The notes under the pieces were generated by a model, which did no database searches, was not told the origin of the DNA, and was given only the letters and a program-made list of their open reading frames with translations. A stretch of DNA of 64,000 bases. It comes from Pseudochrobactrum asaccharolyticum (lineage in GTDB: Bacteria > Pseudomonadota > Alphaproteobacteria > Rhizobiales > Rhizobiaceae). A program made the translations under genes and the position numbers. Position 1 is the first letter of the stretch. Every line of letters begins with the position of its first letter. The stretch is taken from positions 796,827 through 860,826 of the forward strand of contig NZ_QNRH01000002.1 in NCBI RefSeq assembly GCF_003314995.1, read 5' to 3'. Below, piece by piece: positions 18,073 to 28,445 of the stretch.

Positions 18073-20610
18073 TCATTGATCGCGCTGCAGCAAACGTTCC
18101 AGATACTCTTTTTCCTGCTGCGGGCTTAAAGCATCGCCAAGCTTTTTGCGGATTGCGTCGAGAATGCGCCGCGCTTTCTGAATATCAATCTGGTTCGGCA
18201 GCTGCGTGCCTTTACCATCGGAACTACCCTGACCGGTTTCGCGCCCAAGCGGGTCGCGGGCTTCACCATTTTGCTGTCCCTGACCATCGCCTTGCCCCTG
18301 TGCCTCTTGCAATTGCTGCATCATGGAACGGGCACCGCGGCGTAGGGCATCCAGTGCTTCGGCCTGCTGATCTGTAGCCTTTCCGCTTTCAGCATTACCA
18401 AGAGAGCGACCGGCACGATCCATGGAGTTTTGTGCCTGATCCATTTCCTTGGAGGATTCCAGACCTTGCTTTTTCAGCTCGTCAGTCAGCTTGTTCAGCT
18501 CACTTTGCAAATCGCGCTGCTGTTGTTGCAAGTCTTTGAGCGCCTGTTCGGTCTCTTGTTGTGAGCTGCCGTTTTTCTGGCTCTGTTCGCCTTCACCGTC
18601 ATAATTATAATCGTCGGTTTCCGTCAGTTGCTGGTCGAGCTTGAAAGTCTCGTTCATCAGCTCCTGCTGACGGCGCATCAGGTCGCCCAGCTTATTAAGC
18701 TGCTCTTGCGCACCATTGCCCTGTCCCTGACCTTGGCCTTGGCCTTGTCCCTGACCTTGTTGGGCGCTTTGCCCCGGTTGCAGATTGTTCAGCATTTCCT
18801 GCAACTGCTGTAGCATTCGCTGTGCTTCTGCATGATTGCCGGAACGTGCCAGATCTTCAATCTGCTGCATCATCCGGTCAATGTCACGCTGGCTGAGCAC
18901 ACGGACATTCGGATTATTTTGCGCATTCTGGTTTGGATTGTTTTGCTGACGGCGTGCCATTTCGTTTAAGTACCGGTTCATGGCTTCGCGCAGTTCTTGC
19001 GTCAGACGGGCGATTTCCTCAGGACCGGCATTGTTCTGCAAAGCCTGACTGAGTGCTTCCTGTGCCGCACGCAGCGCTTTTTCCGCATCGGAAAGCTGAC
19101 CGTCTTCGATCCCACGCGCCACATTCCACATATAATCAATAATCTCATGCAAATCCGCATCATTGCGTGCCAGTTTCAGGCGCTCCCGCACTGAGCGCAG
19201 ACCCAGATAGTGGCTGATATTGGCAATGGTGGTTTGCGGATGCATGGTCAGCGCATCCAGCATCTGGATAACAGAGGTTTTCTGATTGCTGTCCAGTGCC
19301 AGTGTCTGACGCTGCTCGGCAACGGCACGCGCAAGCGGATTAACAAACGGGCGCTGTGGCAGCACAAAGCGGATTTCTTTACTTGTGCCTGTCTGTCCGG
19401 CGTCATCTGTCGCCTGAATTTGCAGGGAGACATATTTGCCCGCCCACGGATGCATGGTCAGATCCTGAAGCGCGGTGATTTCATCCGTATTGTTTCTACC
19501 GCGTTTCGGCAATGTCAGCCGTAATTCCGGCGCACCGGTCAGTGACTGACCGGCTGCTTCCGGCTGCTCCAGCAGCCTGATGTCAGACTGTAACTTGGTG
19601 ACACCGTAATCATCACTCACTTTATAGTGGAGCTCCAGCGTACCATTGAGCGCATAGGTCGGATGACGGGTAAATTCGACGACAGGGGCTGTGTCCGGCG
19701 TGATATTAAACTGCCATGCCTGTTGACGCGATCCTGCCTGCAACTGTGCGGTAACGGATTTGCTCAGCGGTAATTCAAAATTCGCACTATTGGCTGTCGC
19801 ACCAGATTCGGGTTTGGCCTCAACCGGATAGGATTTGCCGTCCTGACCGGTCAGGGTCAGCTGATTGCGGGAACTGCCGCTGATTTGCACACTGAGAATG
19901 CTGCCTTGCGGTACATCGAGAGGTTTGCTCTCTGTTGTGACGGCACTTAAAAAGACGGGCGCTTTGCCGGTATAAGCGGGCGGAGTGATCCATGCATCAA
20001 TGCGGCCTTCCGGCCCTGCAAAGCCTGCCGGTGGCGTCCATAAATCGCTGACTTTTCCTGAAAGCGGACTGACAGAATAAGCCGCAGTTGCAGCAAACAG
20101 CAAAATGACCACGGCGCGAAGAGCATAGGGGTCGCGTTGCGGAATAGCCGGATGGGGCAGAAAACCGTGCAAACGCCCGGTGAGAGCCGCCATGCGCTTG
20201 CGATGTTCCAGCCAGAGCGCCTGTGCCAGCGGATCGTCGCTTTGTCCGGCAAGCTGGTCATCATTGATTTGCAGCGGGCTGTGCTGCAGACCGTTTTCAC
20301 GTTCAATCCGGCTGTTGATCGTCTGATCATCCGGCAAACGAAAGCGGTGAAAACGAAACAGGCTGTAGAGAAACGCGAGAGCAAAAACTGTGAGAACCGT
20401 GAGATGTAGCCAGCGCGGCATCATCTGGAACAGGCCAAGCCATGCCAGGCTTGCCGACAGCGCAAGTAACAGCAAAACAGGTAGCAGAAGCGGCCACAGG
20501 CGCTCAAAGCATAAGACCAGCGCCGCTTTGACCCGCAGGCGATAGAGCTTGCTGTCAGCTTTAAGAACAGGTCTTGTATCGGACTCTGGCATTAAAAATC
20601 CGGTTCCCAC
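18073..20610 (-). CDS. TIGR02302/DUF4175 membrane protein
   Basis: An 845-residue protein with three N-terminal membrane helices (about 37-55, 63-83, 165-183), a central beta-rich region and a long Gln/Asn/Glu-rich C-terminal coil. It matches the alphaproteobacterial TIGR02302 family (DUF4175), of unknown function and normally beside lysA/argH. Residues about 615-637 are a QG dipeptide run encoded by a six-base repeat, a likely site of length variation. The C-terminus QKEYLERLLQRDQ is typical of the family. It begins 16 bases after the small lipoprotein gene. Confidence 0.88.
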   Translation of the reverse strand: MGTGFLMPESDTRPVLKADSKLYRLRVKAALVLCFERLWPLLLPVLLLLALSASLAWLGLFQMMPRWLHLTVLTVFALAFLYSLFRFHRFRLPDDQTINSRIERENGLQHSPLQINDDQLAGQSDDPLAQALWLEHRKRMAALTGRLHGFLPHPAIPQRDPYALRAVVILLFAATAAYSVSPLSGKVSDLWTPPAGFAGPEGRIDAWITPPAYTGKAPVFLSAVTTESKPLDVPQGSILSVQISGSSRNQLTLTGQDGKSYPVEAKPESGATANSANFELPLSKSVTAQLQAGSRQQAWQFNITPDTAPVVEFTRHPTYALNGTLELHYKVSDDYGVTKLQSDIRLLEQPEAAGQSLTGAPELRLTLPKRGRNNTDEITALQDLTMHPWAGKYVSLQIQATDDAGQTGTSKEIRFVLPQRPFVNPLARAVAEQRQTLALDSNQKTSVIQMLDALTMHPQTTIANISHYLGLRSVRERLKLARNDADLHEIIDYMWNVARGIEDGQLSDAEKALRAAQEALSQALQNNAGPEEIARLTQELREAMNRYLNEMARRQQNNPNQNAQNNPNVRVLSQRDIDRMMQQIEDLARSGNHAEAQRMLQQLQEMLNNLQPGQSAQQGQGQGQGQGQGQGNGAQEQLNKLGDLMRRQQELMNETFKLDQQLTETDDYNYDGEGEQSQKNGSSQQETEQALKDLQQQQRDLQSELNKLTDELKKQGLESSKEMDQAQNSMDRAGRSLGNAESGKATDQQAEALDALRRGARSMMQQLQEAQGQGDGQGQQNGEARDPLGRETGQGSSDGKGTQLPNQIDIQKARRILDAIRKKLGDALSPQQEKEYLERLLQRDQ

Positions 20611-20626
20611 TTTTCTGGCAATGCGT

Positions 20627-20812
20627 TTAAATCAGCTTATCCAGAATAAATGGTTTTTCTTCGACAGCTTTTTGATCTTGTTTGCGCCAGTCGTCATGCA
20701 CAGTAGCATTAGCAGGCGCTTCCAGCGCGCCGCGACGTCCGCAGCCGGTTACAATGCTGCCAACGGCAACAAGCATAATCACAGAGGTCATGAATACGCG
20801 GCTATTCATCAA
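20627..20812 (-). CDS. LptM-type small lipoprotein
   Basis: A 61-residue lipoprotein with signal peptide and lipobox IVTGC followed by GRRGALEAP. This CGrkGpLe-like start is the mark of LptM/YifL lipoproteins, which help LptD mature in the outer membrane. In relatives this gene stands between argH and lysA. Here it is followed directly by the TIGR02302 gene, with no lysA. Confidence 0.85.
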   Translation of the reverse strand: MMNSRVFMTSVIMLVAVGSIVTGCGRRGALEAPANATVHDDWRKQDQKAVEEKPFILDKLI

Positions 20813-20973
20813 ATATATCCTGAAATTGGTGTTTGGCCGGAAAGCCGTATGTATGAGCGCACAGTTTTAACTGAATTGCAGACTAACGCAAACTGTTCAG
20901 ATGCGAACACAAATCTTTGAAGAAATGGAAAACGGAACCGTATTACGGTTCCGTTTATTCTCAGCCGGACAGA

Positions 20974-22374
20974 TCAGGCCTTAATCAGGCGTTTTTTCCA
21001 GTATTTGATCTGACGACGCACTTCCTGCGGTGCAGTGCCACCGAAAGACTGGCGGCTTTTCACAGATTTATCCACAGTGAGGAAACCGAAGACGGCTTCA
21101 GTAATCTGCGGATGGATCGACTGCATGTCTTCCAGTGTCAGTTTGGACAGGTCAACCTTCTTCGATTCTGCCAGTGCAACGGCACGGCCGGTCACGTGAT
21201 GCGCTTCACGGAATGGCAGGCCAAGCTCACGCACCAGCCAGTCGGCGAGGTCAGTCGCAGTGGAATAACCGGAACCGGCAGCCTTTTTCATCGAGGCTTC
21301 AATCACGGTGAGGTCGGAAACCATACCGCTCATGGCTGCAAGTGCCAGCTCAATGGATTCGGCTGCATCAAAAACAGCTTCTTTGTCTTCCTGCATATCT
21401 TTGGAATAGGCCAGAGGCAGGCCTTTCATCACCATCAGCAGGCCGACCAGTGAGCCGGTGATACGGCCGGTTTTGGCGCGTACCAGTTCAGCTGCGTCCG
21501 GATTCTTCTTCTGCGGCATAATGGAAGAGCCGGTGGAGAAAGCATCAGATAAACGGATGAAATTGAACTGCGAGGTTGACCAGATCACGATTTCTTCTGC
21601 TAAGCGCGACAGATGCGTTGCGCAGATCGAAGCGATCGACAGGAATTCCAGCGCATAGTCGCGGTCGGAAACGCTGTCGATAGAATTACGGGTCGGTTCG
21701 CGGAAGCCAAGCGCTTCGGCAGTCATGTGGCGGTCGATCGGGAAACCGGTACCGGCCAGTGCTGCCGCGCCGAGCGGGCTTTCATTCATACGTTCAATCG
21801 CATCGCGCACGCGGGACAGATCACGGCCGAACATTTCCACATAGGCCATGCAATGATGACCGAAGGTTACCGGCTGTGCGGTCTGCAAATGGGTGAAGCC
21901 CGGCATAACTGTTGCCGCGTGCTCTTCTGCGCGGATCAGAAAGGCTTCGATCAGGATTTTCAGCGAGGCAGCGGTTTTTTCCAGCTCATTCTTGACCCAG
22001 AGACGGAAATCGAGAGCGACCTGATCATTACGCGAGCGTGCGGTATGCAAACGACCGGCCGGAGCGCCAATCAGATCAGCCAGACGGGCTTCCACATTCA
22101 TATGGATGTCTTCAAGCTTACGCGAGAAGGTAAATTTGCCATTTTCGATCTCGGCTAATATGGTATTGAGACCATCGGAGATCTGTTTGTGATCATCTGC
22201 AGAGATGATGCCGGTCTTGGCAAGCATGGCAGCATGCGCCAGCGATCCGGCAATGTCCTGTGCATAGAGCTTGCGGTCATAACCGATCGAAGCATTAATC
22301 TCTTCCATAATGGCAGAGGGACCTGAGGCGAAGCGGCCACCCCACATTTGGTTGCTGGATTTTTCTGTCGTCAT
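20974..22374 (-). CDS. argH: Argininosuccinate lyase
   Basis: A 466-residue enzyme of the fumarase/aspartase superfamily that releases arginine and fumarate. The signature [12 protein letters not shown] is near residue 280; [11 protein letters not shown] and TGFPIDRH are also present. The start at 22374 ([15 protein letters not shown]) leaves only 24 bases to the divergent tlpA ATG, so its promoter must overlap the tlpA start or coding region. Confidence 0.96.
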   Translation of the reverse strand: MTTEKSSNQMWGGRFASGPSAIMEEINASIGYDRKLYAQDIAGSLAHAAMLAKTGIISADDHKQISDGLNTILAEIENGKFTFSRKLEDIHMNVEARLADLIGAPAGRLHTARSRNDQVALDFRLWVKNELEKTAASLKILIEAFLIRAEEHAATVMPGFTHLQTAQPVTFGHHCMAYVEMFGRDLSRVRDAIERMNESPLGAAALAGTGFPIDRHMTAEALGFREPTRNSIDSVSDRDYALEFLSIASICATHLSRLAEEIVIWSTSQFNFIRLSDAFSTGSSIMPQKKNPDAAELVRAKTGRITGSLVGLLMVMKGLPLAYSKDMQEDKEAVFDAAESIELALAAMSGMVSDLTVIEASMKKAAGSGYSTATDLADWLVRELGLPFREAHHVTGRAVALAESKKVDLSKLTLEDMQSIHPQITEAVFGFLTVDKSVKSRQSFGGTAPQEVRRQIKYWKKRLIKA

Positions 22375-22398
22375 GCGCTTATGCCCTGAGCCGGAACT

Positions 22399-23133
22399 AT
22401 GAGTAAAAAGAACGATACAATGGCCGAAGACAATAAAAAGACGAAACCGAAAAGCGCAATCAGTCCGAAGATGATTTTGTTTGCCGGTATCGCCGGACTT
22501 CTGGCCGGTGCCATAGCGGTATACGTGATGGAACCGCCTTCTGGCAATGTTGTTCCGACACAGAATACGGCGAGTAATGCCGCAGCAAGCACCGGAGATG
22601 ATGCAAAATGTGCATTAAATCAGGAGCAGTTAGCTAAATTGTCGGCTGCTGCAACCGGTGACGTTGCCGCAATGCAGCCATCGGATAAACCTGCTTTGCT
22701 GACGCATTTACAATTTGATGCCCCTGACGGTGCTAAAACCACCATCGGTGATATGAAGGGCAAAACGCTGCTGGTTAACCTCTGGGCAAGCTGGTGTGCA
22801 CCTTGCCGTGAGGAAATGCCTGCGCTGGATAAGTTGCAGACTGAGCAGGGCAGTGACGACTTTGAAGTGGTGGCACTGAATATCGATACCGGTGATATCT
22901 CCAAGCCTAAGAACTTTCTCAATGAAATCGGCGTTGAAAAGCTCGGCTTCTATCGCGATGCCAGTCTGACAGTTTTTAATGATCTGAAACGCAGAGGTTT
23001 GGCTTTTGGTCTGCCTGTAACTTTGCTGATTGATGAAACCGGTTGTCAGATTGCGGCAATGAACGGCCCTGCACATTGGGCAGGGCAGGATGCGGTTAAT
23101 CTGGTGAATGTTGCAAAGAATTTGCGCCGCTAA
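22399..23133 (+). CDS. tlpA: TlpA-type thiol:disulfide oxidoreductase
   Basis: A 244-residue membrane-anchored thioredoxin: cytoplasmic Lys-rich tail, one membrane helix (about 24-44) and a periplasmic thioredoxin domain with active site WCAPC (residues 132-136). TlpA reduces thiols for cytochrome c oxidase maturation in rhizobia. Starts at 22399 or 22420 are possible. It is divergent from argH, an order conserved in Hyphomicrobiales. Confidence 0.92.
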   Translation: MSKKNDTMAEDNKKTKPKSAISPKMILFAGIAGLLAGAIAVYVMEPPSGNVVPTQNTASNAAASTGDDAKCALNQEQLAKLSAAATGDVAAMQPSDKPALLTHLQFDAPDGAKTTIGDMKGKTLLVNLWASWCAPCREEMPALDKLQTEQGSDDFEVVALNIDTGDISKPKNFLNEIGVEKLGFYRDASLTVFNDLKRRGLAFGLPVTLLIDETGCQIAAMNGPAHWAGQDAVNLVNVAKNLRR

Positions 23134-23214
23134 GGACGAATCTACTTTTCCGGAAAAGTGATTTTACACAGGGGCACTATTCTGCTCAGATCACTTTTTC
23201 GGGGGAGTTTTCCA

Positions 23215-23835
23215 ATGGAGCTGGATGTCTGGTTTGCCTTTACGGCTGCATCAATTGTTTTGCTGGTGATACCGGGGCCGACAATTTTATTGGTGGTTTC
23301 CTATGCCTTAGGGCAGGGCTGGCGCACAGCTGTGCCGATGGCTGCCGGTGTGGCACTGGGTGATTTTACCGCCATGACGCTGTCCATGCTTGGCATTGGA
23401 GCACTGCTGGCCACATCTGCTATCGTGTTTACAATCGTGAAATGGTTGGGTGCGGCCTATCTGATCTGGCTTGGTATCAAATTATTCCGCTCCGGTGCCA
23501 CTATGCAGGCGGAAGCGCGAACAGCAGATGTGTCACCATTGAAAATGCTGACACATGCGTGGCTGGTGACTTCGCTTAATCCGAAAAGCATTACATTTTT
23601 CGTGGCGTTTCTGCCGCAATTTCTCAACCGGCACGGCGATTTCTGGACGCAGATGCTGATTTTTGAAGCAACTTTTTTGGTGCTGTCTTTCAGCAATGCA
23701 TTTCTCTACGCTTTTGCAGCGCATCGTGCACGATCACTGTTTAAGAGCTCGCGGATTTTGCGTGCCTTCAACCGTACCGGCGGCACATTGCTGATCGGTG
23801 CCGGTGTGGCAACAGCAACGATGCGTGCCAGTTAA
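23215..23835 (+). CDS. LysE/RhtB family amino-acid exporter
   Basis: A 206-residue, six-helix membrane protein. The opening IVLLVIPGPTILLVVSYALG followed by GVALGDF is the LysE/RhtB signature. GGGGGAG precedes ATG 23215; a longer in-frame reading from 23158 lacks a ribosome-binding site. Its substrate cannot be told from sequence. It follows tlpA by 81 bases on the same strand. Confidence 0.88.
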   Translation: MELDVWFAFTAASIVLLVIPGPTILLVVSYALGQGWRTAVPMAAGVALGDFTAMTLSMLGIGALLATSAIVFTIVKWLGAAYLIWLGIKLFRSGATMQAEARTADVSPLKMLTHAWLVTSLNPKSITFFVAFLPQFLNRHGDFWTQMLIFEATFLVLSFSNAFLYAFAAHRARSLFKSSRILRAFNRTGGTLLIGAGVATATMRAS

Positions 23836-23840
23836 TCCGC

Positions 23841-24341
23841 TTATGCAGTGAAGCCGTCGCGTTTCAGACGCACAATTGCGAGATCAAGTGCTGAGAGAAA
23901 TGCGGAACGGTCGCGGGCTGAAAATGGTTTTGCGCCCCCAAACTGACCGGCAGACACCGGATTGGCGGAACGCAGCTCATCCATCAGATTGCGGGTTGCA
24001 AGAATATTGCCGATATTGGCGGCGCTGAATAGGCGGCCATCCGGTGCGATAACCACCGCACCGGCGGTGACTCCACGATGCGCCAAAGGAATATCCGCTG
24101 TGATAACAATGCAACCGGCACGTGACCGCTCGGCAATCCAGTCATCGGCAACATCCAGACCGGCAGGGACGATCACACGTTCAATCAGCGGTTCATCACG
24201 GGGAATGGCGATATAGCTGTTGGCAACGACAAATGTTCTGATGCTGTGGCGCTCAGCAACTTTGTAGATCTCGTTTTTAACCGGACAGGCATCGGCATCG
24301 ACATAAATGCAGATGGTTTTGTTTTCATCGGAGTGTGTCAT
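23841..24341 (-). CDS. YaiI/YqxD (DUF188) family protein
   Basis: A 166-residue protein with the DUF188 motifs [20 protein letters not shown] at the N-terminus and [22 protein letters not shown] in the middle, where conserved Asp residues suggest a PIN-like nuclease fold. The cellular role is unknown. It is convergent with the LysE gene, five bases apart, with no clear terminator between them. Confidence 0.9.
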   Translation of the reverse strand: MTHSDENKTICIYVDADACPVKNEIYKVAERHSIRTFVVANSYIAIPRDEPLIERVIVPAGLDVADDWIAERSRAGCIVITADIPLAHRGVTAGAVVIAPDGRLFSAANIGNILATRNLMDELRSANPVSAGQFGGAKPFSARDRSAFLSALDLAIVRLKRDGFTA

Positions 24342-24446
24342 TCATGCTTCATGGCAAAGCCAAAAGTGATTGGCAAGCGTTTAACGCTTGGCGCGGCGCG
24401 GCAGTAGAGATAAGCCGAGTAGATTGTTTCGAAACAGATACAGATC

Positions 24447-25334
24447 ATGCCAGTCAAATATTTCCCCGCTCTATTCGTCTTTCTCTGGGCAACCGGTTTT
24501 ATCGGTGCCGGTTTTGCCATGCCCTATGCCGAGCCTTTCTGGTTCATGACGGCACGGTTTTTCATTGCTGCGATTATTCTGGCGGTCTGGGCACTGGCAA
24601 CCGGCGCCCGCTGGCCGGACAGGCGCGGGCTTGTGAATGCGGCAATTGTCGGCTGTCTCATTCACGGGATTTATCTCTCCGGCGTGTTCTGGGCGGTGCG
24701 TCACGGTTTGCCTGCGGGGATGACAGCGCTGGTGTCCGGCTTGCAGCCGCTGATTACCACTTTGATTGCCGCACTCTTCTTGCGTGAGACAGTCTTGCCG
24801 AGCCAATGGCTGGGGTTGTTGATCGGTTTTTGCGGTGTGGCGCTGGTGGTTGCGCCGAAATTTTCGCTCAGTTCCGGCGGTATTAATCCGGCGACTTTGA
24901 GTGCGGCGCTGGCTGCGGTTATGGCGATCAGTATAGGTACGGTATGGCAAAAACGCTTTGCGGTGAAAATTGATCTGAAAACCGGTACGACCGTGCAATA
25001 TATCGCAGCGGGTATTCTGACCGGCCTGTTGTCACTCGGCTTTGAAACACAGACCGTGATCTGGTCCGGTGAGCTACTGTTTGCGATGGTCTGGCTGGTG
25101 CTGGTTTTGTCGATCGGTGCAATTTTGCTGCTGCTGATTCTGATCGGGCAGGGCGAAGTCTCAAAAGTCGCGTCGTTCTTTTATCTGGTGCCGGGAACAG
25201 CGGCGATTATGGCCTATCTGCTGTTCGGTGAAACGCTGACGCTGGTGCAGATCATCGGCATGGTGCTGACCACTTTCGGTGTGGCTCTGGCGACATTACA
25301 GCGTACAGGGCAAAAGAAAAAACCGGCAGTTTAA
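24447..25334 (+). CDS. EamA/DMT family transporter
   Basis: A 295-residue protein with ten predicted membrane helices in two EamA repeats (about 4-140 and 150-290) and the typical ALFLRETVLPSQWLGLLIGFCGV segment. It is an inner-membrane exporter or permease of unknown substrate. Its stop codon lies inside the hairpin of the terminator that follows. Confidence 0.88.
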   Translation: MPVKYFPALFVFLWATGFIGAGFAMPYAEPFWFMTARFFIAAIILAVWALATGARWPDRRGLVNAAIVGCLIHGIYLSGVFWAVRHGLPAGMTALVSGLQPLITTLIAALFLRETVLPSQWLGLLIGFCGVALVVAPKFSLSSGGINPATLSAALAAVMAISIGTVWQKRFAVKIDLKTGTTVQYIAAGILTGLLSLGFETQTVIWSGELLFAMVWLVLVLSIGAILLLLILIGQGEVSKVASFFYLVPGTAAIMAYLLFGETLTLVQIIGMVLTTFGVALATLQRTGQKKKPAV

Positions 25335-25346
25335 AACTGCCGGTTT
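25320..25346. terminator. Bidirectional terminator, overlaps the eamA stop
   Basis: AAACCGGCAGTTT and AAACTGCCGGTTT arms with a one-base gap. It serves the convergent eamA and ABC operon. Confidence 0.88.
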
Positions 25347-25364
25347 CAGACTTTTCAGGTGTCA

Positions 25365-26630
25365 TTAGCGGCGTGGCAGCAGCTTTTTCACTTCATCGGC
25401 CGTATCTGCCAGTGCTTCTTCCGGTGTTGTTTTCTGTTCGACAACGCGGGACAGGTTATCAACGATGGTCTGGGTGACTTTCACGCCGTTCGAACCCGGG
25501 AAAGCATACCAAGGGATCATGATGTTCATTTGGCTCAGGCCGGCTTTAAACAGCGGGTTTTCGTCATAGAATTTTCCGAGATATTCATCGGACTTGGCGG
25601 CCAGCTCATTATTCGGCACATAGCCGGTACCCGGTACAACGACCGATGCGCCGTAAGGACCGGCAGCAAATTTGGCAAATTTCCATGCGGCTTCAATTTT
25701 CGCGTCGTCCGATGTCAGGATAACAACCGCATTACCGCCGGTTGGCAGGCGGCCTTTTTCCGGATTGAGCAGTGGAATCTTGGCTGTGCGCATGTCGAAT
25801 TTGTCGCCGACATTTTTGATTGTATTGCGCAGGCCACCGGTTGTCTGGAAAGCAAAGCCGACATTACCGGCCGCAAAGGCCTGTTCACCGGCTTCTTTGG
25901 TGAAGACCGGCAGACCGCCTTCTTTCACCATGCGATCCAGAGTTTTAAATGCGGCTTCACCCTCAGCGCCGTTAAAGGCGACCTGTTTTTCGTCATCCGA
26001 AAGCATCTGACCACCGGCACCGAATAACAGCGCAGAGAACATCCAGTCATCGCCCTGCCAGCGGAAATCGATGCCCTGAACGCCGTTGCCCAGCGCTTTG
26101 ATTTTACCGCCGATGCGGATGACATCATCCCATGACGTTGGCGGAGTATCCGGATTTTCGCCGACTTTTTTAAACAGGTCCGCATTATAATACATGATCG
26201 GATTGGAGGTGGCGAAAGCCAGACCAACCTGACGGTCGCCGACCTTGGCAAGGTTCAGAATAGTTTGCGTGAAACCCTGCTTGTCAAAATCGGCTTCTTT
26301 CTCAATCAGAGGCTTCAGATCAAGGCCGATATTGCGTTCACTCAAAATGCGCAGACGGTTCAGACCGGTAAAGGTGACATCCGGCAGTTCAGCGGTGCCG
26401 TTCTGGCGCATAATCAGCTGAATGCCGTCTTCATAGGTCGCGGACGGATTGACGAAGTGGATTTTGATGTCCGGATTTTCTTCCATGAATTTCTTGGAAA
26501 TATTGGCCATCACATCCTGAAAGAAACCCGGCATCGGATAATGCACATTGAGCGTGGTTTCTGCGAGAGCTGTGCTGCACAGGCCGGTCAGAAGGGCGGC
26601 GGCAGTCAGAGTGCGGGAGAAAAATGTCAT
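25365..26630 (-). CDS. Ugp-like ABC substrate-binding protein
   Basis: A 421-residue periplasmic type I-cluster binding protein with a signal peptide cleaved after ...TALA and the fold of UgpB/maltodextrin-binding proteins. It is the last gene of a five-gene operon (phosphoesterase, ATPase, two permeases, binding protein). The partner phosphoesterase and upstream PHO-like boxes suggest a glycerophosphate or glycerophosphodiester ligand rather than a sugar. This is inference; the sequence alone would only say carbohydrate/glycerol-phosphate. Confidence 0.85.
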   Translation of the reverse strand: MTFFSRTLTAAALLTGLCSTALAETTLNVHYPMPGFFQDVMANISKKFMEENPDIKIHFVNPSATYEDGIQLIMRQNGTAELPDVTFTGLNRLRILSERNIGLDLKPLIEKEADFDKQGFTQTILNLAKVGDRQVGLAFATSNPIMYYNADLFKKVGENPDTPPTSWDDVIRIGGKIKALGNGVQGIDFRWQGDDWMFSALLFGAGGQMLSDDEKQVAFNGAEGEAAFKTLDRMVKEGGLPVFTKEAGEQAFAAGNVGFAFQTTGGLRNTIKNVGDKFDMRTAKIPLLNPEKGRLPTGGNAVVILTSDDAKIEAAWKFAKFAAGPYGASVVVPGTGYVPNNELAAKSDEYLGKFYDENPLFKAGLSQMNIMIPWYAFPGSNGVKVTQTIVDNLSRVVEQKTTPEEALADTADEVKKLLPRR

Positions 26631-26678
26631 TACGGGCTCCGTAAATGCGGGGAGGAAGAGCGTTGCAGGGGAGAGGGA

Positions 26679-27500
26679 TCAGCCTTTGAGGCCGGTCATG
26701 GTGATGCCTTCAATGAAGCGGCGCTGCGCGGCAAGAAAGGCAAGAACAAGGGGCAGCGTGATAATCAGCGTGGCGGCCATCAGCGCGCCATAGTCATCAC
26801 CGGCTTCAGCCGCACGGAAATAGAGCAGACCCAGCGGCGGCGTGGCTTTTTCCATACCGGTCACTACGATCAGGGGCCAGAACAGATCGTTCCAGTGGGC
26901 AACCACTGAGAAAATCGCGAAGGCAGTAATTGCAGGCCATGCATTCGGCACAATAACGCGGGCAACAATGCCGGTTTCCGACATGCCGTCGAGGCGGGCG
27001 GCATTGATCAGATCATCGGGCATTGAGCGGAAGAATTGCAGGAACAGGAAGATGCCGAACACCGAGATGAAGAAGGGGGCGCTGATGGCGAAATAGCTGT
27101 TCAGCAGGCCGGTGCGTTCAAAACCAAGATAAAAAGGCAGGGCTGTGGCATGGATTGGCACCAGCAGACCGAGCATTACTGCGCTCATCATCACCTGTGC
27201 TGCACGAAAGCGCAGCTTGGCCATGGCATAGGCGCAAGGGATAGCGATAATGACCTGAACCACCAGAATAATACCGCAGACCAGCACACCATTGAACAAT
27301 AGCAGCCCCATTGGCACACGGGAAAAGGCTTTGGTGATATTCTCAATCAGAGCCCAGTTTTGAGGGATAAGACTGAGCGAGGACGAGAAAATATCCGATT
27401 GCGATTTGGCTGCGGTGGAGAGCATCCAGATATAGGGTGCGAGAAACAGCAGCGCACCGAGAGACAGAATACCGAGGCGGACAAAGCGTAAGGCTGACAT
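26679..27500 (-). CDS. Ugp-like ABC permease (UgpE/MalG type)
   Basis: A 273-residue protein with six membrane helices and the EAA loop INAARLDGMSETGIVARVIVP typical of CUT1-family MalG/UgpE permeases. It lies 12 bases after the partner permease and before the binding-protein gene. Confidence 0.9.
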   Translation of the reverse strand: MSALRFVRLGILSLGALLFLAPYIWMLSTAAKSQSDIFSSSLSLIPQNWALIENITKAFSRVPMGLLLFNGVLVCGIILVVQVIIAIPCAYAMAKLRFRAAQVMMSAVMLGLLVPIHATALPFYLGFERTGLLNSYFAISAPFFISVFGIFLFLQFFRSMPDDLINAARLDGMSETGIVARVIVPNAWPAITAFAIFSVVAHWNDLFWPLIVVTGMEKATPPLGLLYFRAAEAGDDYGALMAATLIITLPLVLAFLAAQRRFIEGITMTGLKG

Positions 27501-27512
27501 GATTTTCGCCTT

Positions 27513-28445
27513 TTAATAATGCACGCGGCGGTCAAGCACGCGATATTGCAGCAACATCATCACGATCAGCACCATGAGGAAAATAACGGTCATGGCTGAG
27601 GCATAGCCGACACGCAGGAACACGAAGCCTTCCTGATAGATCGTATGCAGCAGCACTTCAGAAGCCTTGTTCGGCCCGCCCTGTGTGAGGGTTTTGACCG
27701 ATTCAAAAACTTTGACGGAATTGATGACGCTGATGGTCAGGACAAAAAGTGTGGTGGGGCCGAGCAGCGGCCAGGTGACTAAACGGAAACGCTCCCATGC
27801 ACTTTTGGCGCCATCCATCTCAGCGGCAGAATACAGCTCGCGGGGAATGGCGGTCAGACCAGCCAGAAACAGTACCATATTGAAACCGACCGATTGCCAG
27901 ATGCCGATCATGGCAAGGCTTGGCAGCACGGTTGAGGAACTGCCGAGCCAGTTTGGCCCGTCAATCCCTAACAGGCCGAGCATGGCATTGACCGGCCCCA
28001 TTGTCGGGTGCAGCAGATATTGCCAGACGGTGGCCATGGCAACCAGCAGCGATGCGACAGGCAGAAAATAGACTGTTCGGAAAAACGCTTTGCCGCGTGT
28101 TTCACTCTCAATCAGCAAGGCTGCGCCTAATCCGAGAAAAACGGAAACCGGTGTAACAATCAGCGTATAAACAGCAGTATTTTGCAGGGAAATACGGAAG
28201 GTGCGGTCTTTGAAAAGCTCAATATAATTTTCCAGACCGATAAATTCATAATCCGTATAGCCGAGTTCAAAATTGGTGAAGCTGAGATAGAGTACAGCCA
28301 GTGTCGGCAGCAGAATAAACAACACCACCAGCGAGACAGCAGGCGCCATTAGTTTCCATGCCAGCCGCTCTTCACGTTTGCGTGCCGCATTGGCTGCCTC
28401 ACGCGCTGTCATAACAGGGGCGAAGGTTTGTGCAATGTCAGACAT
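27513..28445 (-). CDS. Ugp-like ABC permease (UgpA/MalF type)
   Basis: A 310-residue protein with six membrane helices and the EAA loop LYSAAEMDGAKSAWERFRLVTWP of the MalF/UgpA class. Its start overlaps the ATPase stop by 8 bases, indicating coupled translation. An N-terminal extension of about 35 residues precedes the first helix. Confidence 0.9.
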   Translation of the reverse strand: MSDIAQTFAPVMTAREAANAARKREERLAWKLMAPAVSLVVLFILLPTLAVLYLSFTNFELGYTDYEFIGLENYIELFKDRTFRISLQNTAVYTLIVTPVSVFLGLGAALLIESETRGKAFFRTVYFLPVASLLVAMATVWQYLLHPTMGPVNAMLGLLGIDGPNWLGSSSTVLPSLAMIGIWQSVGFNMVLFLAGLTAIPRELYSAAEMDGAKSAWERFRLVTWPLLGPTTLFVLTISVINSVKVFESVKTLTQGGPNKASEVLLHTIYQEGFVFLRVGYASAMTVIFLMVLIVMMLLQYRVLDRRVHY

